Shown: positions 54,923 to 63,198 of the stretch, piece by piece
Layout: every line of letters begins with the position of its first letter
Numbering within the stretch: the first letter of the stretch is position 1
Assembly (NCBI GenBank): GCA_041398745.1
Contig: JAWKUB010000007.1
Location: 186,001 to 250,000, forward strand
Direction of reading: 5' to 3'
DNA from: JACKHO01 sp041398745
GTDB taxonomy: Bacteria; Planctomycetota; Planctomycetia; Planctomycetales; Planctomycetaceae
Length of the DNA: 64,000 nucleotides
Position numbers and translations under genes: made by a program
Notes under the pieces: generated by a model
Told to the model about the DNA's origin: nothing
Seen by the model: the letters and a program-made list of their open reading frames with translations, nothing else
The model's database searches: none

Positions 54923-56686
54923 CTACATCGTACGGACGACGGGCGCCGCGGCAGGTTGCCAGTCGATGAGTCGCAACTCGACCGACTCATAACCCCGATA
55001 GCGATTCAATCCCGCCGAGAAACAAATGTTGATGCGGCCGTTCACCTCGGCGATTTCATCAGCCCAATGCCCCTTACCGAAGGCAATGCAGCGGTAGAAT
55101 TTCTGGCCATGGCGCACACGCATAGAGAGGTGTCGGTCGCCGCCTCCCATTTTGGTGGGGGCTTCAACCAGCTCCACGGCACTGGCACAGAACACGGGAC
55201 GGGAATGCCCCGCGCCAAACGGTCCCAGCCACTCCAGTTCTTTCACGGCCCGGTTAGTTAAGTCGGGGAGTGACACTTCAGCGTCGACAGCCAGTTCGGT
55301 GTCGTCCTCACTGAAGACATGATTCTCCCTGATGTAAGCCACCAGTGCGTCGCGGAAGGCGTCGACCTGACCTTCCTCAATGCGCAGACCGGCTGCGGCC
55401 TTGTGTCCGCCGAATCCGACGAGGTACTGACTGCAGGCCGCCATTCCGGAGTGCAAATCGAAGTTCGCGAATGACCGGCCCGATCCCTGGCCAATTCCCG
55501 TTTCGCCATTGAGGGCAATCATAATGGCGGGACGTTCGAAGTTTTCGGCAATGCGGCTGGCGACAATTCCAATGACGCCGGGATGCCAGTCGTCGCTGGC
55601 GAGTACAATCGCACCATGATGCTCCCACTCAGGATGGGCATCAACCATGTCCTTCGCCTGCTTGAAAATGCGACGTTCGACAGTCTGACGGTTCTTGTTG
55701 AGCTGATCGACATAATCAGCGAGCTGCGCGGCCCGCTGCAGATTGTCTGTCGTGAGCAGTTCGACAGCGAGTCGGGCTTGTCCTAATCGACCCGCGGCGT
55801 TAATCCGGGGAGCGAGAGAGAATCCGATGTCTTCAGCCGTCAGCTCTTCCTGTTTTTCCACACCGGCAACGCGCATGAGCATCCCCAGGCCGGGCGTCGA
55901 TTTTTCGACGAGTGTGCTTAATCCGTAACGGACAATAATTCGGTTTTCACCTACGAGGGGCACGACGTCCGCTACGGTGCCCATCGCGGCGAGGCCTACA
56001 GCAGTCTTCAAATATTCACGCATGCGGGGAGAGGCCTTTTGACCATCACCCAGCCGCTGACAAATTCCCCAGGCCAGTTTGAAAGCGACGCCCGCACCAC
56101 ACAAATCGGGGAAGGGATACTTACTCCCCGGCAAGCGGGGATGCACCAACTCCGCAGCGTCGGGGAGCTGCTTGTCCATGGTGTGGTGATCGGTGACGAT
56201 GAGTTCGAGCCCCAGTTCTTTCGCCACCGCCGCTTCGTGGACACTGCAAATGCCGCAGTCGACGGTCACCACAATTCGATTCGGATCCTGCGAATGCAGT
56301 TCACGCAGGGCCTGTTCGTTGAGTCCGTACCCCTCTTCCATCCGACATGGGATGTAGTAATCGACGTCAGCACCAGCCAGCTTCAGGCAATGCCACAAAA
56401 TGCTTGTGGCCGTGACGCCATCAACGTCGTAGTCGCCGTAAATGGTAATGCGGCGTTTTTCGCGGACGGCGGACACAATGCGGTCGGCGGCATTCGACAG
56501 CCCGGGCATGTCGTCCGGGGAATGCAGTTGCTGCATTTTGGCTTCGACAAAACCCCGCGCTGCCTCGGCCGTTTCCAGTCCACGTGCCAACAGCACCTGA
56601 GCCAGTAGCGGCGAACAATTCATTGCCGAAGCCAGCCCCGCAATTCGGCCTGCATCGTGCGGGGTAAAAGTCCATTTTCTGGGCAT
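54923..56686 (-). CDS. recJ: Single-stranded-DNA-specific exonuclease RecJ
   Basis: A 587-residue 5'-3' ssDNA exonuclease used in recombination and mismatch repair. DHH-family motifs are YGDYDVDGVTAT, VDCGICSVHEA, VTDHHTMDK and PDLCGAGVAFKL; the DHHA1 region has VGFGGHKAAAGLRI. ATG 56686 (MPRKWTF) is chosen because it matches the family N-terminus; the frame is open to 56737. No operon partner is seen; it is convergent with the unknown gene before it. Confidence 0.95.
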   Translation of the reverse strand: MPRKWTFTPHDAGRIAGLASAMNCSPLLAQVLLARGLETAEAARGFVEAKMQQLHSPDDMPGLSNAADRIVSAVREKRRITIYGDYDVDGVTATSILWHCLKLAGADVDYYIPCRMEEGYGLNEQALRELHSQDPNRIVVTVDCGICSVHEAAVAKELGLELIVTDHHTMDKQLPDAAELVHPRLPGSKYPFPDLCGAGVAFKLAWGICQRLGDGQKASPRMREYLKTAVGLAAMGTVADVVPLVGENRIIVRYGLSTLVEKSTPGLGMLMRVAGVEKQEELTAEDIGFSLAPRINAAGRLGQARLAVELLTTDNLQRAAQLADYVDQLNKNRQTVERRIFKQAKDMVDAHPEWEHHGAIVLASDDWHPGVIGIVASRIAENFERPAIMIALNGETGIGQGSGRSFANFDLHSGMAACSQYLVGFGGHKAAAGLRIEEGQVDAFRDALVAYIRENHVFSEDDTELAVDAEVSLPDLTNRAVKELEWLGPFGAGHSRPVFCASAVELVEAPTKMGGGDRHLSMRVRHGQKFYRCIAFGKGHWADEIAEVNGRINICFSAGLNRYRGYESVELRLIDWQPAAAPVVRTM

Positions 56687-56787
56687 TTCCGTTCCACGCT
56701 CTCCATAGAGTCTTTGTAGTGACACCACACTAAACAATTTGGAGCTGTTTCGCCACTTCTGGGGCGCCGCTTGTGGAGAATCAATTG

Positions 56788-56928
56788 CGTAGGCCGGACC
56801 GGAGCGAACCGAATTGTTGCCGGAACTTCGGCCGCAGAAGCGTCATCCCACAAGAGGAAACGATGGGACTGCTTGATTTTCGTTTGCGCAGTTCCGGCAT
56901 TCACTCGCGGCCTGCGGTCCGGCCTACG
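56788..56928. repeat. MITE-like palindromic element, copy 2
   Basis: It begins CGTAGGCCGGACCGGAGC and ends CTGCGGTCCGGCCTACG, with an inner GCCGGAACT/AGTTCCGGC stem. Its terminal repeats are closer to perfect than those of the copy at 50017-50158. It fills the space between recJ and the end of the DUF1501 gene. Confidence 0.82.
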
Positions 56929-56945
56929 GTGAGAAAATCGGTACT

Positions 56946-58394
56946 CTATGCGATCAACTCATCGATGACATGTCCATGCACGTCGGTGAGCCGGCGGTCG
57001 ATGCCGTTGCTGCGGAACGTCAGTTTGGTGTGATCGATTCCGAGTAAGTGCAAAATGGTGGCGTGAATGTCGTACACCTGCGTGGGGCGGTCGCGATCGA
57101 GCGGTTTGTAGCCCCATTCATCGGAGGGACCGTAGGTCGTCCCGCCGCGAATACCCCCGCCGCACAACCAGTTTGTGAACACATAGGGATTGTGGTCGCG
57201 TCCCTTGCCACCTTGTGACGAGGGCATGCGGCCAAACTCTGTTGTCCACAGAATGATGGTGTCTTCCAACAGACCGCGTTGTTTCAAATCCTGAATGAGT
57301 GCGGTCGCACCCCGTGCCATTCCCTGTGCCAATGGTCCATGATCGCGTTCGATGTCCTCATGCGAATCCCAATTGCGACGCGGGAACCCGTTGTCGTTTC
57401 CGGACCAAATTTGCACGAACCGTACTCCCCGTTCCAGCAATCGCCGGGCGACCAGGCACTTGCGTGAGAAGTGGACAATTTCCTCCCGGGCATTTATCTC
57501 GGCGGGGAATTCGGCCGGGATATCATCCAGCCCGTACATCTTCAGAATGTGTTGCGGCTCAGTGGAAAGATCCAGAGCTTCAGGGGCTGCAGTCTGCATA
57601 CGGGCGGCGAGTTCGTAGCTTTCAATGCGCGCCCGCAATCCGTCGTTGCCTGCCCGTCGCTGCGCGTGCAACTCATTCAGTGCGTTGATCGCGGAAACGG
57701 CGTCGTCCTTACCTCTTGGTGGCAACGCTCCTGCCAGCTTTTCATCAGGGAACAAATCGAAAATAGGAGGATTGCGTCCCGGATAAATGACCGTTCCCTG
57801 ATTCCGCGAGGGCAGAAACGCACTGTCCCAGTTCTTTGTTCCATTCGACGCCAACCCACGATGGTCCGGCAGCACGACAAACGTGGGCAGGTTGTCATTC
57901 ATCGAACCGAGACCATAGCTCAGCCAACTCCCCATGCTGGGAAAACCGGGGCGATTGAATCCGGTGGTCTGCAGCAGCGTTCCCTGACTATGAACTCCAG
58001 TTTTACCGACGATGTTATGCACGAAGGCCAAGTCATCAGCCACGGCTCCCAAATCAGAAACGACGCTGCTGAGCGGTTTGCCACATTCGCCGTACGGTTT
58101 GAAATCCCACACTGGCTTCAGCCACGGGCCGAGGCCGTTCTGAAATGTTTCCACGGCCTCACCGAAATCCGAAGGCTGGCCGTTGCGTTTTTCCAGTTCC
58201 GGCTTGTAGTCAAACAAATCGATATGACTGGCCGCTCCGGCCATGAACAACTGCACGACACGTTTCGCACGGGGACGCGGTTGTTGGCCTGCGGAATCCT
58301 GAGCCAGCAGACCTTCGTCGTTGAGCAGCGAGGCCAGGGCAATTCCACCAAGACCGCCACCCATGTTCCAGAGAGCTTCGCGTCGTGTCTGCAT
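56946..58394 (-). CDS. DUF1501 family exported protein
   Basis: A 482-residue planctomycete protein with an alkaline-phosphatase/sulfatase-like fold. It has a Tat signal (MQTRREALWNMGGGLGGIAL). Motifs include VQLFMAGAASHIDLFDYKP, FVHNIVGKTGVHSQGTLLQT and TEFGRMPSSQGGKGRDHNPY. DUF1501 genes usually pair with a DUF1549/DUF1553 cytochrome gene; here it is alone, with the nearest DUF1549 at 63199. The function is unknown, presumably periplasmic. Confidence 0.92.
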   Translation of the reverse strand: MQTRREALWNMGGGLGGIALASLLNDEGLLAQDSAGQQPRPRAKRVVQLFMAGAASHIDLFDYKPELEKRNGQPSDFGEAVETFQNGLGPWLKPVWDFKPYGECGKPLSSVVSDLGAVADDLAFVHNIVGKTGVHSQGTLLQTTGFNRPGFPSMGSWLSYGLGSMNDNLPTFVVLPDHRGLASNGTKNWDSAFLPSRNQGTVIYPGRNPPIFDLFPDEKLAGALPPRGKDDAVSAINALNELHAQRRAGNDGLRARIESYELAARMQTAAPEALDLSTEPQHILKMYGLDDIPAEFPAEINAREEIVHFSRKCLVARRLLERGVRFVQIWSGNDNGFPRRNWDSHEDIERDHGPLAQGMARGATALIQDLKQRGLLEDTIILWTTEFGRMPSSQGGKGRDHNPYVFTNWLCGGGIRGGTTYGPSDEWGYKPLDRDRPTQVYDIHATILHLLGIDHTKLTFRSNGIDRRLTDVHGHVIDELIA

Positions 58395-58835
58395 ATCAAT
58401 TCTCAGGTGCTGAACAGTGTCGCCACATTAGTTTGCGACGCAATCATCACTTCGTGGCTGAATTGTAAGCCATTTCGCGGATGGAAACGAATCCCAACGG
58501 TCGGACATGGAGCCCCGGTGAATTTGGTTGATGGTGATCGCCTCGAAATCTCCCCCTCTCCCCCACGATGGATGATGCAATGTCTCGCAACATTTACTGT
58601 GGGGGAGAGGGACGGGGTGAGGGGGACAAATGCCATCGAATTGACGCGCTGGCAACGTTCGGCCCCCCTCATCTGGCCTACGGCCATCTTCTCCCCCCAA
58701 GGAGTGGGGGGAGAAGAAATGCCACGGCTCATCGGACGCACCTTGGTGCCCCGGACTGGAATTCCGCTCAAATTCGATTATCGTCCAAGCGTACACCAAA
58801 TGTTCCTGCCCCGATTCTTTCAGAGAACCGACACC
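58395..58835. repeat. Gap with two G/C-run hairpins
   Basis: An 11-bp perfect stem CTCTCCCCCAC (58556-58566) and GTGGGGGAGAG (58599-58609), then another 11-bp stem CTTCTCCCCCC (58688-58698) and GGGGGGAGAAG (58706-58716). The open frame running through from 57471 is antisense to DUF1501 and is not a gene. This divergent gap should hold promoters for both flanking genes. Confidence 0.65.
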
Positions 58836-59711
58836 ATGTTGCGATCAATTTGCCTGTTGACCCTGCTGGGATTGTTTTCCTCCGCCCACGGCGAAGACCT
58901 GCCAGTTGTCTGGCGTATCACGGAAGGCATTTCCGCTCCCGAAAGCATTTACTTCGACAAGGACTCCGGCTGCCTGTTCCTGTCACAAATTCGCGAAGGG
59001 GGCGGCAAAGCGAAGGACGGTGACGGTGGAATCAGCAAGTTGAGCGTCGATGGAAAAATGGTCGACGAAAACTGGGTGACCGGTCTCAACGCTCCCAAGG
59101 GGCTGCGCAGCCACGACGGGACACTTTGGGTCTCCGATATTGATCAGCTTGTTTCGGTCGACATTGCGACTGGGAAAATCACCCGCCGACTCGATGTGCC
59201 GGACGCCATATTCCTGAACGACGTGGCTTGCGGTCCTGATGGATCGGTCTACGTGTCGGACATGGCTGCCGGAAAAATCATTCGATTCAAAGATGAAAAG
59301 CTGAGTGTCTTTGCGGAAGGACCAGAACTGCAGAATCCGAACGGACTGCTGGTTCACGACGGTGGACTTCTGTTGGGCGGTTGGGGAACGGAGTTTAATC
59401 CCGCCGACTTCTCCACGAAGGAAACAGGCCAATTGCTCCGACTCGACCTCAAAACCAAGAAGGTCACCGTTGTTACGCCAGAACGCATCGGACACATTGA
59501 CGGAATTGAAATCGATGGCAAAGGGGGCTACGTCGTCAGTGACTGGCCCAACGGCAAAGTGATGCACGTCAACTCGAAAGGTGAAGCCACAACGCTGCTG
59601 TCGCTTCCCAAGGGAACTGCCGACATTGCCGTGCTGTTGCCACAGGGAATTCTGCTGTTGCCGGAAATGCTGGAGAATCGCCTGACGGCTTATCAGCTTG
59701 ATTTGAAGTAA
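58836..59711 (+). CDS. Exported SMP-30/NHL-like beta-propeller protein
   Basis: A 291-residue protein with signal peptide MLRSICLLTLLGLFSSAHG. It has six-bladed propeller repeats: ISAPESIYFDKDSGCLFLSQ, LNAPKGLRSHDGTLWVSDI, IFLNDVACGPDGSVYVSDM and NPNGLLVHDGGLLLGGW. It resembles SMP-30/gluconolactonase but is shorter and lacks the TEGPVW opening seen in the paralogue at 48966. ATG 58836 gives the signal. rfbD begins 9 bp later, which may be coincidental. Confidence 0.87.
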   Translation: MLRSICLLTLLGLFSSAHGEDLPVVWRITEGISAPESIYFDKDSGCLFLSQIREGGGKAKDGDGGISKLSVDGKMVDENWVTGLNAPKGLRSHDGTLWVSDIDQLVSVDIATGKITRRLDVPDAIFLNDVACGPDGSVYVSDMAAGKIIRFKDEKLSVFAEGPELQNPNGLLVHDGGLLLGGWGTEFNPADFSTKETGQLLRLDLKTKKVTVVTPERIGHIDGIEIDGKGGYVVSDWPNGKVMHVNSKGEATTLLSLPKGTADIAVLLPQGILLLPEMLENRLTAYQLDLK

Positions 59712-59720
59712 GCCGATTCT

Positions 59721-60575
59721 ATGCAAATCGCTGTACTGGGAGCCGCCGGACAACTCGGCACCGAATTGTGTAAGCAACTCGGTGCACGAGCCGTCCCGTG
59801 GACTCGGGCTGATGTGGATTTGACGAATCCCGATTCCGTTCGAGCGGCTCTCACGAATTTCACTGGTTCATGTGTGATCAATGCGGCTGCGTACAACAAG
59901 GTGGACATCGCCGAAGATGAACCTCAGGTTGCCTATTCCGTGAACGCGTTAGGTCCTCGGCTACTCGCACAGGAATGCGCCTCTCGCGACATGACGCTCG
60001 TGCATGTCAGCACTGACTACGTCTTCGGGCTCGAAGCTAATCGAACGAATCCTTTCACTGAACTGGACGCACCGGGCCCGCTGAGCTGTTACGGCCAGAG
60101 TAAACTGGCTGGTGAATACTTCGTGCGATCAAACTGTCCGCGACACTTTGTCGTGCGCACGTGCGGGCTCTATGGATTGGCTGCACTGCAGGGAGCTGGC
60201 AAAGGGAACTTTGTCGAAACCATGTTGCGGCTCGGTAAAGAACGTGAGGAACTGCGTGTCGTGAATGATCAGCACTGCACGCCGACGTCGGTGAAAGATC
60301 TAGCCGCTGCAATTCTCTCGCTCATCGAAGGGGAAAAGTACGGGCTGTATCACGCCGTGAACGAGGGGGCGACGACCTGGGCGGAGTTTGCCTCACACAT
60401 TTTCGCTGCCGCAGGTATGCCGACGCAGGTGGTCGGAATTCCATCGAGCGAATATCCCACCAGGGCCCGACGTCCGGGTTACAGTGTGCTCAACTGTGAC
60501 AAGTTGCAGCATGCCATTGGCCGCCCCATGCCGCGGTGGCAGGAGGCTTTACGCGAGTACTTGAGTTCGCGTTGA
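59721..60575 (+). CDS. rfbD: dTDP-4-dehydrorhamnose reductase
   Basis: A 284-residue extended SDR that reduces dTDP-4-keto-L-rhamnose with NAD(P)H, the last step of dTDP-rhamnose synthesis. Motifs: GAAGQLG (residues 7-13), VINAAAYNKVD, HVSTDYVF, and the catalytic pair Y124-x-x-x-K128 in CYGQSKLAG. No rfbABC genes are adjacent. Product would feed envelope polysaccharide. Confidence 0.92.
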   Translation: MQIAVLGAAGQLGTELCKQLGARAVPWTRADVDLTNPDSVRAALTNFTGSCVINAAAYNKVDIAEDEPQVAYSVNALGPRLLAQECASRDMTLVHVSTDYVFGLEANRTNPFTELDAPGPLSCYGQSKLAGEYFVRSNCPRHFVVRTCGLYGLAALQGAGKGNFVETMLRLGKEREELRVVNDQHCTPTSVKDLAAAILSLIEGEKYGLYHAVNEGATTWAEFASHIFAAAGMPTQVVGIPSSEYPTRARRPGYSVLNCDKLQHAIGRPMPRWQEALREYLSSR

Positions 60576-60654
60576 GTTTGTAGGCGCGTCAATGCGCGTC
60601 AACTACCATGCCGGGCCTCGTAAGACATTCGATTTTAGAACCGGGTGAGAATTC

Positions 60655-61866
60655 ATGAATGCACTTGTCGGTCAGTCTGGCGGTCCCACATCAGTCATCA
60701 ACGCATCGCTGGCGGGAGTCGTCGATGCCTGTCTGAAGAGCAAGAAAATCGACACCGTTTACGGGATGCGATTCGGCATTGAAGGCGTGCTGGAAGAGAG
60801 CCTGCTCGACTTCTCCACACTCGATGCAGCAACGCTGAAAGGTTTGCGAAACACTCCCGGAAGTGCGTTGGGATCAAGCCGTCTGAAGCTGCAGGAGCAG
60901 CATTTTGAGCCGATTCTAAAGCTGCTGAAGAAGCGGAACATCCGATATTTCTTCATGATTGGCGGCAACGACACCATGGACACCATTCACCGCGTGGTTG
61001 AGTACGCGCGGGAACACGGCTGGGAAATGAGTGGCGTGGGTGTGCCGAAAACCGTCGACAATGATTTGTACGGCACCGATCACACTCCCGGTTTTCCGAG
61101 CGCTGCCCGCTATGTCGCCATGAGTGTGTTGCAGGCCGGGATTCTCGCTCGTGACATGCAGCGTGTTGACCAGTTCGTCATTTTCCAGACGGTGGGACGC
61201 AGTGCCGGCTGGCTGCCTGCCGCTGCAGCGTGTGCCCGCCAGCAGAGTGGCATGCCTCCCCATGTAATCCTGATGCCGGAACGAGCGTTCGAACGCCAGG
61301 CCTTTCTGCAAACCGTGAAGCAGGCGCACGAGAAGCACGGATTTGTCAGCATTGTTTGCGGTGAGGGAATTACCAACGCCGATGGTTCACCAGTCAGTGC
61401 CTCGGAAACACGTGACAAGTTCAACAACGTGGAATTCGGTGCCATGGGAGGCACCAGTGCCGCCATGATTCTGCATCGCATGATTTCCAACGAATTCGGT
61501 TGGCGAGGCGAGTTTCAGGTCACCGAGTCGTTGCAAATGTGTGCCGCCGACCGAGGTGTGGCACTCGACATCAGGGAAGCATTCGATTGCGGCAAAGAAG
61601 CGGTGCGTCTGGCACAGCAGGGCACTTCGGGTGTGATGGTGACCATCAACCGTGTCTCAAAATTGAAAGAACCGTACGCCATCGAACTGGGGACGGCACC
61701 GCTATCGGAAGTGGCCAATCACGAACGGCCGATGCCGGACAAGTACATCAGCGCCACTGGCATGGACGTGACGAAAGCGTTTCTGGACTACGCGGCTCCC
61801 CTGGTTGGCGAGCTGCCCGAATATCAGTTTCTTCCGAAGCCCCGTGCCCGTCGTGCTGCCCGCTAA
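60655..61866 (+). CDS. Pyrophosphate-type 6-phosphofructokinase
   Basis: A 403-residue phosphofructokinase. The active site has GGNDTMD (103-109), with Asp at the position that in ATP-PFK is Gly, and PKTVDND (131-137) with Lys in place of the second Gly. Both mark PPi-dependent enzymes. GQSGGPTSVIN opens the chain. It would reversibly phosphorylate fructose 6-phosphate using PPi. A UTR of about 80 bp separates it from rfbD. Confidence 0.93.
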   Translation: MNALVGQSGGPTSVINASLAGVVDACLKSKKIDTVYGMRFGIEGVLEESLLDFSTLDAATLKGLRNTPGSALGSSRLKLQEQHFEPILKLLKKRNIRYFFMIGGNDTMDTIHRVVEYAREHGWEMSGVGVPKTVDNDLYGTDHTPGFPSAARYVAMSVLQAGILARDMQRVDQFVIFQTVGRSAGWLPAAAACARQQSGMPPHVILMPERAFERQAFLQTVKQAHEKHGFVSIVCGEGITNADGSPVSASETRDKFNNVEFGAMGGTSAAMILHRMISNEFGWRGEFQVTESLQMCAADRGVALDIREAFDCGKEAVRLAQQGTSGVMVTINRVSKLKEPYAIELGTAPLSEVANHERPMPDKYISATGMDVTKAFLDYAAPLVGELPEYQFLPKPRARRAAR

Positions 61867-61963
61867 CATCGTGGCGGCGAATCGCGACCAGAACTGATCT
61901 CGAACCGTTCTTCGCAAATATTCAATCATCTCAACTGTGGCGCAGCCACGCTCAACCGTCTCA

Positions 61964-62866
61964 ATGCCGACCATGTCCAGTTCTCCAACACGTTTCAGCA
62001 CCGGAATTCCCGAGCTCGACGCCGCCCTGGGGGGTGGACTGCTGCCGGGCACAATGACCGTTGTCTACGGCGCGACCGGTATTGGCAAAACACAACTGGG
62101 AGTGCAGTACGCCTGGGCGGGGAAGTCGCAGGAAGGGGAAACGGGAATTTTCTTCGACATGACCTCACGTGGTGATTCGCAATCACACCGTGACTATGCG
62201 GAGCGACTGTTCAACTGGAACTTGCGAGAACGCCCCCCGATTGTTGACGACTACGAACCCAACGACATTTGGGATCGAAACAAATCTCGCTGGGATGCAC
62301 TGCATTTGTTTCAGCAGACGGGGAAGCGAGTCACCCTCAGCGATTTGGATTTCGATCAACAGCGGCAGTGGAAGGCTGACCTCAATCGGAAGCTGCACGA
62401 AACGATTTCTTACTTCTACGGGAATTTTGTGCACGGGGCCCGGCGTTGTGTGGTCGATGGTGTGGAACCGGCTGAACGGGCCAGTGATTCGTTTCAGTTT
62501 GAGCTGTTCGAATACGTGTATCACCAAATCCTGAAGAAGGAATGCGACTGGGTGGCGCGGGACCTGTTTCGCGTCGCCTTCCGGTCGCAAATCGAACAGG
62601 TGGAGCAGCACCGCTACCCGCACACGGGCCTGAACTGCCTGATGCTGGCAACGTCGCACGAAATCATGCTGGAAGACCTCATTTCCCGCCCCATCGAGAG
62701 CGGGGACATTTTCGCCAATGCAAATACCATTATTTTGATGGGGAAAGTCCGTGAAGGGACGAAAATGACGCGGGCTCTGCACGTGGCCAAGCATCGTGGC
62801 AGTGCGTGCGATGATTCGATTATCCCATTCGAAATCCAGGCGGACGGCCTGCATTTGCTGCCGTAG
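61964..62866 (+). CDS. RecA/KaiC-like ATPase
   Basis: A 300-residue RecA-superfamily ATPase. FSTGIPELDAALGGGLLPGTM is the KaiC/RadA-type opening, and Walker A is GATGIGKTQ. The acidic end of RRCVVDGVEP may be the Walker B. LNCLMLATSHEIM and NTIILMGKVREGTKMTRAL follow. The middle, about 80-150, is an unusual charged insertion. Planctomycete-type role unknown; possible recombination or regulatory ATPase. ATG 61964 is taken; GTG 61937 is also possible. Confidence 0.82.
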   Translation: MPTMSSSPTRFSTGIPELDAALGGGLLPGTMTVVYGATGIGKTQLGVQYAWAGKSQEGETGIFFDMTSRGDSQSHRDYAERLFNWNLRERPPIVDDYEPNDIWDRNKSRWDALHLFQQTGKRVTLSDLDFDQQRQWKADLNRKLHETISYFYGNFVHGARRCVVDGVEPAERASDSFQFELFEYVYHQILKKECDWVARDLFRVAFRSQIEQVEQHRYPHTGLNCLMLATSHEIMLEDLISRPIESGDIFANANTIILMGKVREGTKMTRALHVAKHRGSACDDSIIPFEIQADGLHLLP

Positions 62867-63037
62867 TCCACTCCGGGCGGGTGAATCCGTCGCAAACTTC
62901 CTGACAAAAAGACTTTGCAGCAAACCATCGGCAAAGGATGCAAAAAGTCAACAAGCTGGGTCGGCTGTCGCCACAAGTTGTTTCTGGTAAGTTGTTTACA
63001 GGGAAACTGGGGTGACACTTCCTCAGGTGCGATGTTG

Positions 63038-63067
63038 TTGATTTGCCACAAACCACTGGCATACAAT
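63038..63067 (+). promoter_or_regulatory. Candidate sigma-70 promoter before the DUF1549 gene
   Basis: TTGATT (63038-63043) and TACAAT (63062-63067) with an 18-bp spacer, about 131 bp before the ATG at 63199. The 332-bp gap 62867-63198 shows no gene. Confidence 0.4.
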
Positions 63068-63198
63068 TGGAAGCGACAGATTTGTTCGCTGGAATTCCCA
63101 AATTCCGACGAACATTCTGAAGTGGTGGGCGGTATGTTAGGAGGTCGTCTTCTGTTTTGCGGAGGCGTTCCGGTCAGATAGGACTTTTGGAGGTTGTA

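Noticed and set aside
57471..58835. Long open frame upstream of and in phase with the propeller gene
   Set aside because: It is antisense to the well-supported DUF1501 gene and then crosses repeat DNA; a clean signal peptide begins at 58836.
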